From: Chamaecrista fasciculata
Taxonomy: Eukaryota; Streptophyta; Magnoliopsida; Fabales; Fabaceae
Length of the DNA stretch: 64,000 nt
Direction: 5' to 3'
Assembly: GCA_003254925.1 (NCBI GenBank)
Contig: QANZ01001212.1
Location: 105,433-169,432 of the forward strand
The notes beneath the pieces were generated by a model. That model ran no database searches. It was given only the letters and a program-made list of their open reading frames with translations, and had not been told where the DNA came from. The position numbers and the translations under genes were made by a program. Of this stretch, positions 32,099 to 43,218 are shown piece by piece; positions within the stretch are counted from its first letter, which is position 1, and each line of letters opens with the position of its first letter.

Positions 32099-33900
32099 AT
32101 TTTTTTATAATATTAGAAGAGGTGTTTAATTTTTCTAAAAAATAATTTAAATTCTTATGATAGAAATAAAATTTAATCGAAGTTTTCTAAAGCAATAAAA
32201 AAAAACTCCCAATTTTTTTTTATAAATAAAACATTGTGGTTAAGATGAAAATCTTTTAGTATAAGAAAAGTATAATACGCAACGAACATAATGATTGTGT
32301 CAAGATGTTCTAGTTCAAAAGACATAATTATTCGAACAGAGTGTATCACTTTCATTGTTAGATAAATAATATTCGAAAAATTATAACTAATGTCCGAATT
32401 CATATCAGAATAATCTCTTCCCAGACAAAAAAATTTATAATAATTAGCTTTTGATAAATATATATATATATATATAAATATATAATAATTAGCTCAGACA
32501 CCAAATATTTTATCGAAATTTGTACTAGCCATATAAGTTTTCCTTCTGTTTTGTAAGATGTATAATTATATTTTATGATCTTCGTAATCTTTTGATGTAA
32601 TGGTAAATGACAAGGAAAATAACTTCGACAATTATGTCACATTATCAAAATTGTCTTATAGTTTAGCATCCATTCAATCGAATACTATTCAAACACGAAA
32701 AGATATAAAAAGGATCTTTCATGCTGAGTCATTAAGAAGTGACTACAAATTACATGACTATTTTGTTTGTAATCAGTGCATTATTGTTTAAAGTTTGATT
32801 ATAAATTATAATGATATTTTTGTTTCAATAATTAAATTTCTTTGTTGTTAGTGCAAAAATAAAAACTACTTTATGGACAATACAATAAAACAACTAACAA
32901 CGTAATCAATAAAATATTAATACCAATTTCATATAAAAACATCCAAAATATAGAACAATTTGTATTAATACAGGAAAATATACCAAAATGTCAGTTTTCT
33001 AAAATATAAGTGAAAGAGGAAAATGATTAACCTATAGGAACTCCAGTCAAACCAACTCATTAATGTTTATTTTTGACTTTAGTTGGCACGTTGATCAATC
33101 ATTAATGCTTATAATGAAATTCATAGTTTAAGCCCTTTTGATTAATCGTCTAAGATCAAACTGTTAATAACTTAATATCTCCTTCGACATTCATTTGAAT
33201 TATAAAAGTTAGTTAATGCTCGTCCTCGATTATAATCCTCGTGCAATTAATATAGCAGTAGCCGTATGATTTGCCTCAATACCAAAATTATAAAAACAAA
33301 AAAAAATGATGATAAATTTCAATATACTCCAAAGATAAACACCAAAAGCTATTTTTTGTATGACTAATTAAATCAAAAGAAGATAAATTTTTTGCCAACA
33401 AAATTATATGAAAAAAGTGTAAATAAAATATGTGATCGGAGGAACTATACAATAAATACCTAAAGAACTTTAAATAGATATATTTTCCTTCCATGTTTCA
33501 TCAATCGAGTGGAAGGCAAAACCGACAATAATAAACTATTATTATATTATACAATTAATGTTTTGATAACCAAATCGTTTTGGAACTATTTAATTTATGG
33601 TCTAATCAGTTTAATCAATCAATTTGACAATTAAAACAAATGATGTAATAAAATAGTTATAAATTAATAGTTGATCATAAATAGTTCATATTACAATACA
33701 ATAAATTAGATAAAAAGACAAACATTAATAAAAAATAATTTATAAGAGTTTAATTAGAGAAAAACTATATATACTTTAAGGGACTAATAAATTGAGAAAA
33801 AAACTTTTTAAGGGACAAAATTGAAAAATATTAATATATGAAGGGTAAAAGATAGATGAGAATTAAGGAAATGGAATCTTAAAGATGAAGATAAAAAAAT
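32099..33900. other. Intergenic DNA without recognised genes
   Basis: Very AT-rich. Open frames of 60-76 codons at 32,173-32,791 and 33,288-33,494 have no recognisable similarity. A TA run lies at 32,457-32,476. Confidence 0.5.
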
Positions 33901-33904
33901 ATAT

Positions 33905-34155
33905 ATAGAGTTAGAAAGCCTTTTAACCAAGCAATGTGGGACTTTAACACGTCCCCCTCACGCCCGACATAAGAGCGTGAAGCCAACGGGTAATTTATAA
34001 GGCAACCCACAGTAAGACTCATCCATTTCATATGCCCAAACCTGACTCTGATACCATGTAAAATGGTCTAACTCACCTCAGAAGAGCTCTCAAGAGAAGA
34101 TGGTTGTCCATATATAGTTAGAAAGCCTTTTAATCAAATAATATGAACTTCAACA
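33905..34155 (-). mobile_element. TRIM-type miniature LTR retrotransposon (fossil)
   Basis: Read on the minus strand: an LTR of about 99 bp (34,057-34,155) starting TGTTGAAGTTC and ending TTTTACA; next to it a primer-binding-site-like TGGTATCAGAG (about 34,045-34,056); a short non-coding interior; a purine tract GAGGGGGACG; then the start of a second LTR (TGTTAAAGTCCCACATTG, from 33,949). The second LTR is incomplete, so the element is broken. It has no coding region, as is normal for TRIMs. The two LTRs differ noticeably, so it is not very young. Confidence 0.75.
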
Positions 34156-34714
34156 ATAAAAAATATATATAAATTTCATATTTCATATTTCAATTGGTTA
34201 AATTTTGGTTTTTTAACTTAAATATTAGTTTTTTTATTTGGCTTTTTTTTTGGACAGATTTTTATTTGGCTTGAGGACTTACATATTAGTTTTTATTTTG
34301 GGCCAAAAGGACTTACATATTAGTTGGACTAACAAAAAAAGTATTGGGTTTTTTAGCGCTATGACAGTTGGACCCATCCCGATAGTGTTTAGTCGATTAT
34401 TTTTTATCTAATTCGATCTAACTCTCAAATGAATTTTAAGGTCAAATTAGACCATTTTATTCTTCAATTAGTGATTCAGCCCAAAAAGTTATATGAAAAT
34501 TTATTATATCACCAAGCATTTGAAATAGAATTAATATTTTTGTCAAGTAAATTTTGCATGATATCACAAAGCCATGTATTTAATACAATATGTAATTCAA
34601 TTCATTATTTACTAGAGGCAATTATTATTAGATAGAAACAAATCCCATTCGTGACTCGGATATCGCAAGTTTATAAGTTCTTAGTTAAATCATAATGCAT
34701 CACAAAGCTATATA
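34156..34714. other. Intergenic DNA
   Basis: No genes or elements recognised. A 68-codon open frame at 34,429-34,635 is unsupported. Confidence 0.5.
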
Positions 34715-34730
34715 AAATATAATCGAAACA

Positions 34731-34912
34731 CCCACAAGTATTTGGTGTAGTGGTTGGCGAGCTACATCCTAGATGAGAGGACTTAGGTTCGATCTCTAGA
34801 ATCGACATTGTTGGGAGAGCACTACCGTTTTGTCTCTGTAACCCGAATAAGATTAGTGTTCGCTTAGACTGTTACACGGATAGGTGAGGAAAACCCATAA
34901 CATTACTAAAAA
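34731..34912 (+). mobile_element. tRNA-derived SINE, family C, copy 2
   Basis: It starts 'AAGTATTTGGTGTAGTGGTTGG' (A-box region), with 'TTAGGTTCGATCTC' as B-box region, then 'GACATTGTTGGGAGAGCAC', 'GTTACACGGATAGGTGAGG' and an A-rich 3' end. It is flanked by a direct repeat ending ATATAATCGAAACA (about 34,715-34,730 and 34,913-34,928). It is the same family as 31,902-32,087 in opposite orientation. Confidence 0.87.
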
Positions 34913-34928
34913 AAATATAATCGAAACA

Positions 34929-35589
34929 AATAGGTAATTCTGGCAACAAATTTAATTTAAATTTATATAAAAAAATTATATTTATTATTAAATTTAATTT
35001 GATATTTTAGCAAAAGAATCAAATTATTTTTTTCTAATATAAAATTTTATTCTAACTAATTTAAACTTGACTTACGTGGAAAATTTTCCCATATAGAATA
35101 ATTGCTTTTGCAGAATCTTAAATTTAATATTTTGTTTAAACACTACCAAATCACTTATTATTTATACTAACCATGCATCCATTTTCAACTAAATTAATTT
35201 AATTGCAAAAACGACCTCTAAAAGTTTCTTAACAAAAATAATTAACTTTTTAAAATTTAGAGTCAAATATTTTAGTCGAATGATACTCAACAATTTATCA
35301 TTTGTACCAATTCTAAGGTAATTGCCAACCATTTTGATTTTGATTGCATTTTTTATTATTAGATTTTATAACTTTATTTTTGGAGCTAAATTGTAATCTG
35401 ACGGTTTTGAGATATGTAAAGATAGAATGTATTGGCGTTAGTTAGTTGATCTATATAACCAAATTAAGATTATTTTTATTTATTTATTTTTTTTGGGTGA
35501 GGTAAGACATTAGTTATTATTGTAGTAATAAGTGTGAAAGCTAACCATGGACCAATCCAACGGCAGGAAAGAACCCAGAGAATTTTGAT
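34929..35589. other. Intergenic and promoter region of the DnaJ gene
   Basis: No elements recognised. The last 150 bases are the probable promoter of the chloroplast DnaJ gene. Confidence 0.45.
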
Positions 35590-37121
35590 CTAGGGTTCTA
35601 GAAGCAGCGAATAAGGCCTTTGCTTAACACAAGAGCGGCCTGAGTTTCGGAAAGAAAACTCCACCACCAAGTTATAATATCCAAACTCCAAAGTTCAATA
35701 TATCATCATCTTTGCTTCTTCAATCTCAGTGTATCCGACACTACAGCCTTATCCTCGTACTTCTCCGTCGCATCTTCACTCGCGAATTGAAGGCTATCTC
35801 TCTCTCTCTTCCTCTCGCCGTTCATTCCTGTTCATCCCTCTCTCTCCATTCCTAGAGAGAGCGAAGGGAAACTCAGGTTTGTCTTTCATTTCCCATGCTT
35901 TTTTTTACTTATAACAATTGTTCATACCTTCATACTATTGAGAGGTCTTTTGGGTTTTTTTTTTCAATCTCTCGGTTGCCTAGGTTCCAGAATTATCGTT
36001 TGTGGTCATTTTGTTATTATTCGTGTAAATTTAAGTCAGTAACTGCGTCCTGCTCTGTCGCTGATTATAGGAAAAATGAAAGTTTTGTTTGTATATGGTT
36101 TTCCTCGTTTATGTGGTTCAAGTATGTGGAATTCAGCTGGCTTATGATTCATTGCCTGTTCATTTTGCAATTCCATAGTGCCCTTTAGTTACTTCCTTGA
36201 GTGCTATGTTTTTTCCTACTTTTCTTTCCTCCATCCTATTAATCTTTAAGTTTTCTGACACCAACCCTGTACCCCAAAGAAATAAAGGGCTTTTCTGTAT
36301 AGGTTTACCTCCCTTTTGTTTGTTCAGTGTTCTTGTTGATCAGTCAAGAAAGCTTGTTGGATTGTTTACTGTTTTCTTTTTCAACTTTGGAGTGTCTCTT
36401 TAACGTGGTAGCAACATCTCAAGCTGTAATGTGTGAATTGTGATAATTTGATGACCTTCAATATCCATATCCTAATGAGGCTTCTCATTTTGGTCTCTTG
36501 CAAGAGAAAGATAAAAAGGGTGGGGGTACAAAATTTATGCTTCTGGGCAAAAACCTAGGGGCTGCATTTGGCATGTTTTGGTTCCACATCTTTCATTTTC
36601 CTGGTTGTATTTATTGCAATTTGAGAATGCCTACATGATGTAGAAGCAGCAACGTCATCACCACATCTTGCCATGTAAATGCAACATAGGATTTAGGAAT
36701 AAGTTTGCTCTCACTCAATAGCAATGAATAGCTGATGAGGATAACTCAACATTGGCCCATTTTAAGTTTTTGTAGAATGTGGGTATTATATATTGGAGTA
36801 CTTGAGTTTTGCCCTCATGTTTCTCAGTTACATCCATGATTTGAAATATGCATTGACTGGTGAAAAGTGAGAACTTGTGATTCAATGTGGATATTTTTTA
36901 TTGTTTATGGTAAACAATGATTTCTTTTGACAGTCTTGTTTCCAGCTCATTGTTTCATATCTTCTTCATGTTTCAAATTAAATTTATTTTCTATGTTTAG
37001 TTGTTTGCATCTGTTCATGTATTCCCAGACCCTGTTATTGCATTAGAAGTTGTACAGCTAGCAGAAGTTCAATAACTATATACATAGTGATTAACATTTT
37101 CTCTGGCTGAAGATATATTGA
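35590..37121 (+). other. 5' UTR exon and intron of the DnaJ gene
   Basis: A CT-rich leader (TCTCTCTCTCTTCCTCTCGCC near 35,800) ends at donor ACTCAG|GTTTGT (35,876/35,877). A plausible acceptor CTGAAG precedes the coding ATG by 9 bases (37,112). The exact transcription start is unknown. Open frames in this interval are not coding. Confidence 0.6.
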
Positions 37122-40100
37122 ATGGACATTACACCTTTTGGGAGTACATCTGTTGCACAATGGAGAATTCGTCCTCAGCTTTTTGTGAGATCCTGTATGA
37201 TGGGCAAGATGACATCATCTGGCTACAGGTGACTCCTATGGTTTAACATTTACTTGTGAAATGGAAATTACTGATATGAATTTTCTGACACACTATCACA
37301 TATAGGTATGAACTGTTCATATCCTATCATGATCAAGCCTGCCCGACCTCTGATGCTTTTCTATTAAACTATGGAGAAAGAGCTATACTACTTTTTACAT
37401 TGTTTTCTCTGTTGTGTTATTAACAAGCACATAACCAAGCTGTTTTTTTCTTCTAACTTCATTGAAGTAATTATCAGCAATGTTAGTCTCATTGTTTTCA
37501 TAGGGACTTAGGAACAAGGGACTATTGTCAATCCTATTTGTCAATAATTATGGCGTTGTGCAGCTCCTCTCAAATTTTTAGCACAAAATTCTCGGCATGA
37601 GTTATTGTCATGCAGAGTGTGATTTCAGAGTTGTCTTTCTTGCAGTGTTACAAGCAGGTTAAGCTTTATAGCTGCCCCAAGTTCAAGCTTTTTTGCTCGT
37701 GATTCCTTGCGTGCACTATATCACTTGGGTTCACCTCAAACTTTTAATCGCCGCAAGGGATCAAGGTTTATAGTTAGAGCAGATGCAGTAAGTATAACTA
37801 CTTATAACTTATACTGAACGATGAGCTCCTCCATGGTTTTCCTATATGTTTGTAATTTATGGAGGCTTTTCTCTCTTTTTTAGTTTGTACAACACATATT
37901 TCATAGGTTAGACTGAATATACACAATTATTATGTTTCATGTGCAGGATTACTATTCCGTACTTGGGGTGTCAAAAAATGCGAGTAAATCTGAAATTAAG
38001 AGTGGTATTTTACCTTTGCTCTTTCTTTTCTGACTATTAGATCATTATATCCTTCATGAACAATTTGACAATATTTGAATATTTTTTTTGCTAATTAATT
38101 GTCAACTTATTTCATAACTTTTCTAGCATTTTAGCTATATATATATGGAAAGCAAGATTAGTTTCCTCAGTAGGATTTTTGGTTAACTGATAAATGAGTA
38201 TCCCGTTCTATATACTTTTGCTGCTACCTTTAACTATACGAAAGAGTATGTACTGCTTTAGCGGTATGCTTGTAAGTGAGATTATGGAGGGGAGTGGCAA
38301 GAAAGGGAAGGGGGTAAAAATCTGAAATCTCCCCTTTGTTTTGGCGAGTAAATATTGGATGAAAAACAATGGAGCATTCCGGATTAATTTTCCATCATCT
38401 TCTTTCTTGATGAAATTTAAAAATCTCTAACTATGGCATTTTGGATGGTTCTTAACACCCAAACAAATGGAAAAGAAATGAGTCCTTCTCCTTCAATTTC
38501 TCCCCTTGCCTTCCCCTTCTTTACTCACAAGAAAAGTTCTGAAAAGGAGTCTAAAACTTATAACGTGAAAGTAGTCTGTTAAGGCCTACGAAGGTAACTG
38601 AAGTAATTATATTGTCAGATGGTTGAGGTTTATCTCCGTACCAAATAATGATGCAGGTTAGGTTTCCTTTTTAAGGATTAAATTTAAATTACTTCCCCTG
38701 TTAACAACTTGATTTGCCTCATTGGTATTGTATTATGATGCCTTTATTTAGGAAAGACATAAAACTAGACATGGGATTAAATATATGTTTCAGTGACTTT
38801 ATTTATAGTATAGTCTGTAGTGGTGAAAAGGCTTTGGTTGTTGTTGTTGTATAGTCTGTAGTGATGGATATAATAAAAGGGAATGTTTGCCTTCAGTGGT
38901 TGAGAAAGAACAGTGATTTTTTTTATTGATTACCATAATTAAGAAGTCATTTTTAACCAGATTTTACTTTATCATTTGCTTGATTAAGTATATTCTTTGC
39001 ATGTTAATTGCCTGGTCCCATTATGCTATTTTCATTCAAATATCTCATATCTCCATTTTTACCACTTCAGCTTATCGAAAGCTTGCCCGAAATTATCATC
39101 CAGATGTGAACAAGTGAGTTATCCTTTTCTTTTGTGTTTTACGTCTTTTTGATGCCCCTTGATTGCCTTGACCCCTCCTACATCTGATATCTATAGCATT
39201 GATTTAAAATGAATACATAAATGGTGGGCACTAAATACTTACACAACCATATATGGAATTGAATCTCTGTCCAATAACCACTTCAATGTCAGTAAATCTG
39301 CTATGACTTCTTTATTATTTTAAAAAAGGTTCTCGTTAAATGCTTTTAAAGGCTGTGTCACCTGAGGCCAACACAGTTCTCCTGACTAGCACCGTTGTCT
39401 CTCTTTATAACTTGTATAGGTAGGGGGAATATCTATGTATTAATCCTTTAGAATTTGTCCTTATGTTGATAAGCTGAGGAATTTCAAGTTGTGACTAGTG
39501 TGAAGTAGGATTTTTTTTTTTATCCACTCCTAGTGTAGAGAATTTAAAAGTAGCAAGTGCAATATGGTAATTACTCTAATGTCATGTCATTTCTTGTTTA
39601 CTGTCTATCAATGGATCTAATTTAAATTGTTGAAGTGTATCTTCCTTGGACATTTACATGCAAACACAATTCTGGAAGAGTATATCCAACATAACTAAAC
39701 TCTAATATGTATTTATCCCTTGAGTAATGCAATCTCTTCCTTAAGATTGGCCTTAATTTGGATATGCCACTGGCATAATACCATCCAAGGGCAGGTCAAA
39801 GTAATAATCTGACTAAGTTCCTCGAGTAAGGGGTGCTTCAGTAATTCAGTTACCGGTTACAACAATTACAATTGAATTGGGCTTGTTGTGCATGTTTTTT
39901 TTTCAGTTGCTTTATTTATTGGTGTCATTACATACAATTTAGTTATAACTATTCTGTGAATTATTCACATTTGTGTTGCAGAGATCCTGGAGCAGAACAG
40001 AAATTTAAGGAAATTAGCAATGCATACGAGGTGAAACTTACTTTTTTCCCCTTAGTTGATCGAAGTCTGCTTGTCTTTATGCATGTCTAAGTCTAATATC

Positions 40101-41175
40101 GTGTGGTCTTCTGTCATTTAAACTGTTCTGCAGGTCTTATCAGATGATGAGAAACGATCCATATATGACAGATATGGAGAGGCTGGGCTTAAAGGTTCTG
40201 GAATGGGCATGGGGGTAAGTTACCTTGTGATGATGATGGAAGGTTTTCTTATGTTTTCACATGTCGTGCTTCTCAAGAATCAATCTTTTTTTTTTTTTTT
40301 TTTTTTTNTTTTTTTTTTTTTTGTTGTCGTGTCAGGATTTCAGCAATCCTTTTGATCTGTTCGAGACACTGTTTGAGGGCATGAATCGTGGCATGAACAC
40401 TAGGGGTTCTTGGAACGGAGCACTTGATGGTGAAGATGAGTATTATAGTCTTGTCTTGAACTTTAAGGAAGCAGTTTTTGGAGTAGAAAAAGAGATAGAA
40501 GTAAGTCGACTGGAGAGCTGTGCAACTTGCAATGGTTCAGGGGCTAAACCGGGGACAACGCCATCAAGATGTACCACTTGCGGGGGTCAAGGTAGGGTTG
40601 TCTCATCAACTAGGACACCCTTAGGTATCTTCCAGCAGTCAATGACCTGCTCTTCATGCAATGGGACTGGAGAAATTTCGACACCTTGCAATGCTTGTTC
40701 TGGGGATGGTCGGGTTAGGAGAACAAAACGGATAAGTCTGAAAGTCCCTGCTGGTGTGGACTCCGGTAGCCGTTTAAGGGTCCGGAATGAAGGGAATGCT
40801 GGTAGGCGAGGCGGTTCTCCCGGTGACCTCTTTGTTGTTTTAGAGGTCATCTCTGATCCCGTTCTTAAACGTGATGATACCAACATTTTATACACTTGTA
40901 AGGTGTCTTACATAGATGCAATCCTGGGCACTACAATCAAGGTTCCTACTGTAGATGGCATGGTGGATTTGAAAATTCCGGCTGGAACCCAGCCTAACAC
41001 AACACTAGTTATGGCTAAGAAAGGTGTTCCCGTGCTGAATAAGAGCAATATGAGGGGTGATCAGTTGGTTCGGGTGCAAGTTGAAATCCCGAAAAAATTG
41101 AGCAGCGACGAGAGGAAGCTTATTGAGGAACTTGCTGACTTAAGCAAAGGCAAGACTGCGACCAGTAAGAGATAA
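37122..41175 (+). CDS. DJA5/DJA6: Chloroplast type-I DnaJ (J-protein) of the DJA5/DJA6 type
   Basis: Co-chaperone of stromal Hsp70; in Arabidopsis DJA5 and DJA6 are reported to bind iron and support SUF iron-sulphur cluster assembly. Seven coding exons: 37122-37228, 37646-37787, 37947-38004, 39071-39113, 39982-40030, 40134-40214, 40336-41175 (1320 nt, 439 residues), phases consistent throughout. Order: Ser/Arg-rich transit peptide (about 1-80), J domain starting [18 protein letters not shown] with NYHPDVNK, Gly/Phe-poor linker GSGMGMGDFSNPFD, then four zinc motifs [32 protein letters not shown], and the two C-terminal beta-barrel domains ([22 protein letters not shown]). All HPD and Cys residues are present; length fits the family. 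The last intron ends in a long T run with one undetermined base. ATG 37122 is the first in the exon and gives a good transit peptide. Confidence 0.96.
38270..38530. mobile_element. Possible MITE in a DnaJ intron
   Basis: The left part 'CTTGTAAGTGAG..GGAGGGGAGTGGCAAG' is roughly complementary to the right part 'TCTCCCCTTGCC..TTTACTCACAAG'. It lies in the intron 38,005-39,070. Arms are degenerate and no TSD was found. Confidence 0.45.
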
Positions 41176-42094
41176 TATTTCGTGGCATCCTCTATGTTCA
41201 TCTAATGTACTGATTACCCCCTAAATATCATTCTCCTTGCATGCTTTTTTCTTGTCCATGAAACTTACTGAGGAGAAATCTGCAGTTCTTGATATTTGAA
41301 CTGTGGGAAGGGGGAAAGGGGCTGCTAGTGTGGTGTAGTTGTAAACTTATATAGGTTATTATAGTCCTTGTGAACTAAGGTGGAGGTGAAGAGCCGAAGA
41401 AATTAGAGATTTCTTGTTTAGTGGATCTTATACGCCTAATTTTTTTGGGATCAAATTATCTTTTTTGAGGTGCACTGTCATCTCCATTTCGTAGATGTGA
41501 TGCTTAGGCATACAAGAAACATATATATACCTTTGTCAAAAGAAAAATAAGATATTATTTTTCCCAGTTGCAATATTTTGGACTTCCTGATTATCTATCA
41601 TATTAGGAGCATTGGTATTCGGCTGTCTGGACTTATGGGCGGAGAAGTGATTGTTCAATCACTGTAATCCGATATTACTACTTACGGATAAGTCAAATAA
41701 TACTGATAGTCTTCGTCAGAGGATACTTTGTAAAAAAAAAAATGGTACTGATAACTTGATCTATCTTGACCTTGGCGGGGGAGATTTAGATTTTGGGTTG
41801 GATTAGATTAATCATCTACTAATAAGTAGAGCTACTACAAGGAAGCCTTATGGTGGGAAGTGAAAACCATTAAGAACTAAGAAGATTTCCAAGGTATCTA
41901 GGAAAACTATCTTTAAAGATCTCCTACGCTTGCAAAAATAAACATTTTGTTCTTTCACCGCGAATGGCATTTTAAAATTTTTCATTGACAATTTAGTTAT
42001 TTAGTTGGTCAACCCTGTAGGGATTGACTGTGTTTCTTCTATTAACCCAAAAGTTACCTATGCTACTATACTGTTTACCATTAATGCGGCAAAT
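41176..42094. other. 3' UTR of the DnaJ gene and intergenic DNA
   Basis: About the first 300 bases are probable 3' UTR. The rest holds no gene or element that I recognise. Confidence 0.5.
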
Positions 42095-42586
42095 TTAGGA
42101 TATTGATATTGATGTGGAAAATGCTAAATATATGGATTTCAATAATTTTTTTTTTACATAAATAATGAGACATTGAGGGGGAAAATCAACTCAACGCCTC
42201 CATTAAAAGAGGTAATGATATTTTATGAGAAATATTACTATGCCTAAAAATCATCTATTACTACTATGTAATTGGGATTTTAGATAAATAAGACGTGTCT
42301 TAAGTCCTACTCTGCTAAATATATGGATATCAAATTTCAGATAAACAAACTTATTTATTTTCGTGAATTAACAATAGACTCTTTTTTTTAGGATATTGAT
42401 ATTGATATGGAAAATGCTAAATATATGGATTTCAATAATTTTTATTTTTACATAAATAATGAGACATTGAGGGGAAATATCAACTCAACGCCTCCATAAA
42501 AAGAAGGTAATCATATTTTATGAGAAATATACTATGCCTATAAATTACTACTATGTAATTGGGTTTTTAGATAAATAAGACGTGCA
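42095..42586. repeat. Segmental tandem duplication, about 200 bp per copy
   Basis: The block beginning TTAGGATATTGATATTGAT and ending near 'TAGATAAATAAGACGTG' occurs at 42,095-42,296 and 42,388-42,586 with small indels and a few substitutions. The 90-bp spacer includes the phrase TTATTTATTTTCGTGAATTA, found again near 48,270. No coding content and no transposon ends. Confidence 0.8.
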
Positions 42587-43218
42587 ATCTTGTATGACAT
42601 ATGGGAGATGAAAGTGATCATCCTTACATTTATATCGCCTATTCATTTAAAATTTAAGAGAGATTATTTCTTCTCCACACCTTTAAAGTAAGATTAAATT
42701 CTCAAACTTGGTAGTTTAGCTAGAAATAACCATATTCTGAAGAATATACAGTTTACAGTAAAAGGTAAATCACAGACCTCAAGACAGAGACACGTCATAG
42801 TACCATCTAATGATTGGTATTGTGGTACCAATTTTATCACCAAGACCCCTTTATGCCATACTTCTCTTTCCATGCGTGAGGACTGAGGATCTAGAGTCAG
42901 AAAGCCATACCTCAACGACGGGTTCAGAAAAGAATATACCTCAACTTTGTCATGCTGGAACTTGAGAACCAGCAAAGAAAATCATCGTCCAACTTTCCAA
43001 TTTAATGAAATGAAACATACAAGAGAAAGACCACGAGATTTTTTACATCATGAATTAAATTTATCTCACAATTTTATTCTATACATTTGCCATCAATAAA
43101 AACAAAAGATTTTGCTGTATAGAGAAAAGATCTTGAGCTTGTGGTTATCCAATACTCGACTCTTCCTTCTGATAGAAACCATTCTAGGGCAACAGAAATC
43201 GTACATAAGGTAGATATC
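42587..43218. other. Intergenic and 3' UTR of the CbbY gene
   Basis: A minus-strand open frame of 93 codons at 42,694-42,975 has no recognisable similarity. The right 130 bases are probably 3' UTR of the minus-strand phosphatase gene. Confidence 0.5.

Noticed and set aside
40587-40895. 102-codon minus-strand open frame
   Set aside because: Antisense shadow of the large DnaJ exon.
42694-42975. 93-codon minus-strand open frame as a separate gene
   Set aside because: No recognised similarity and no start or splice context; possibly chance downstream of CbbY.
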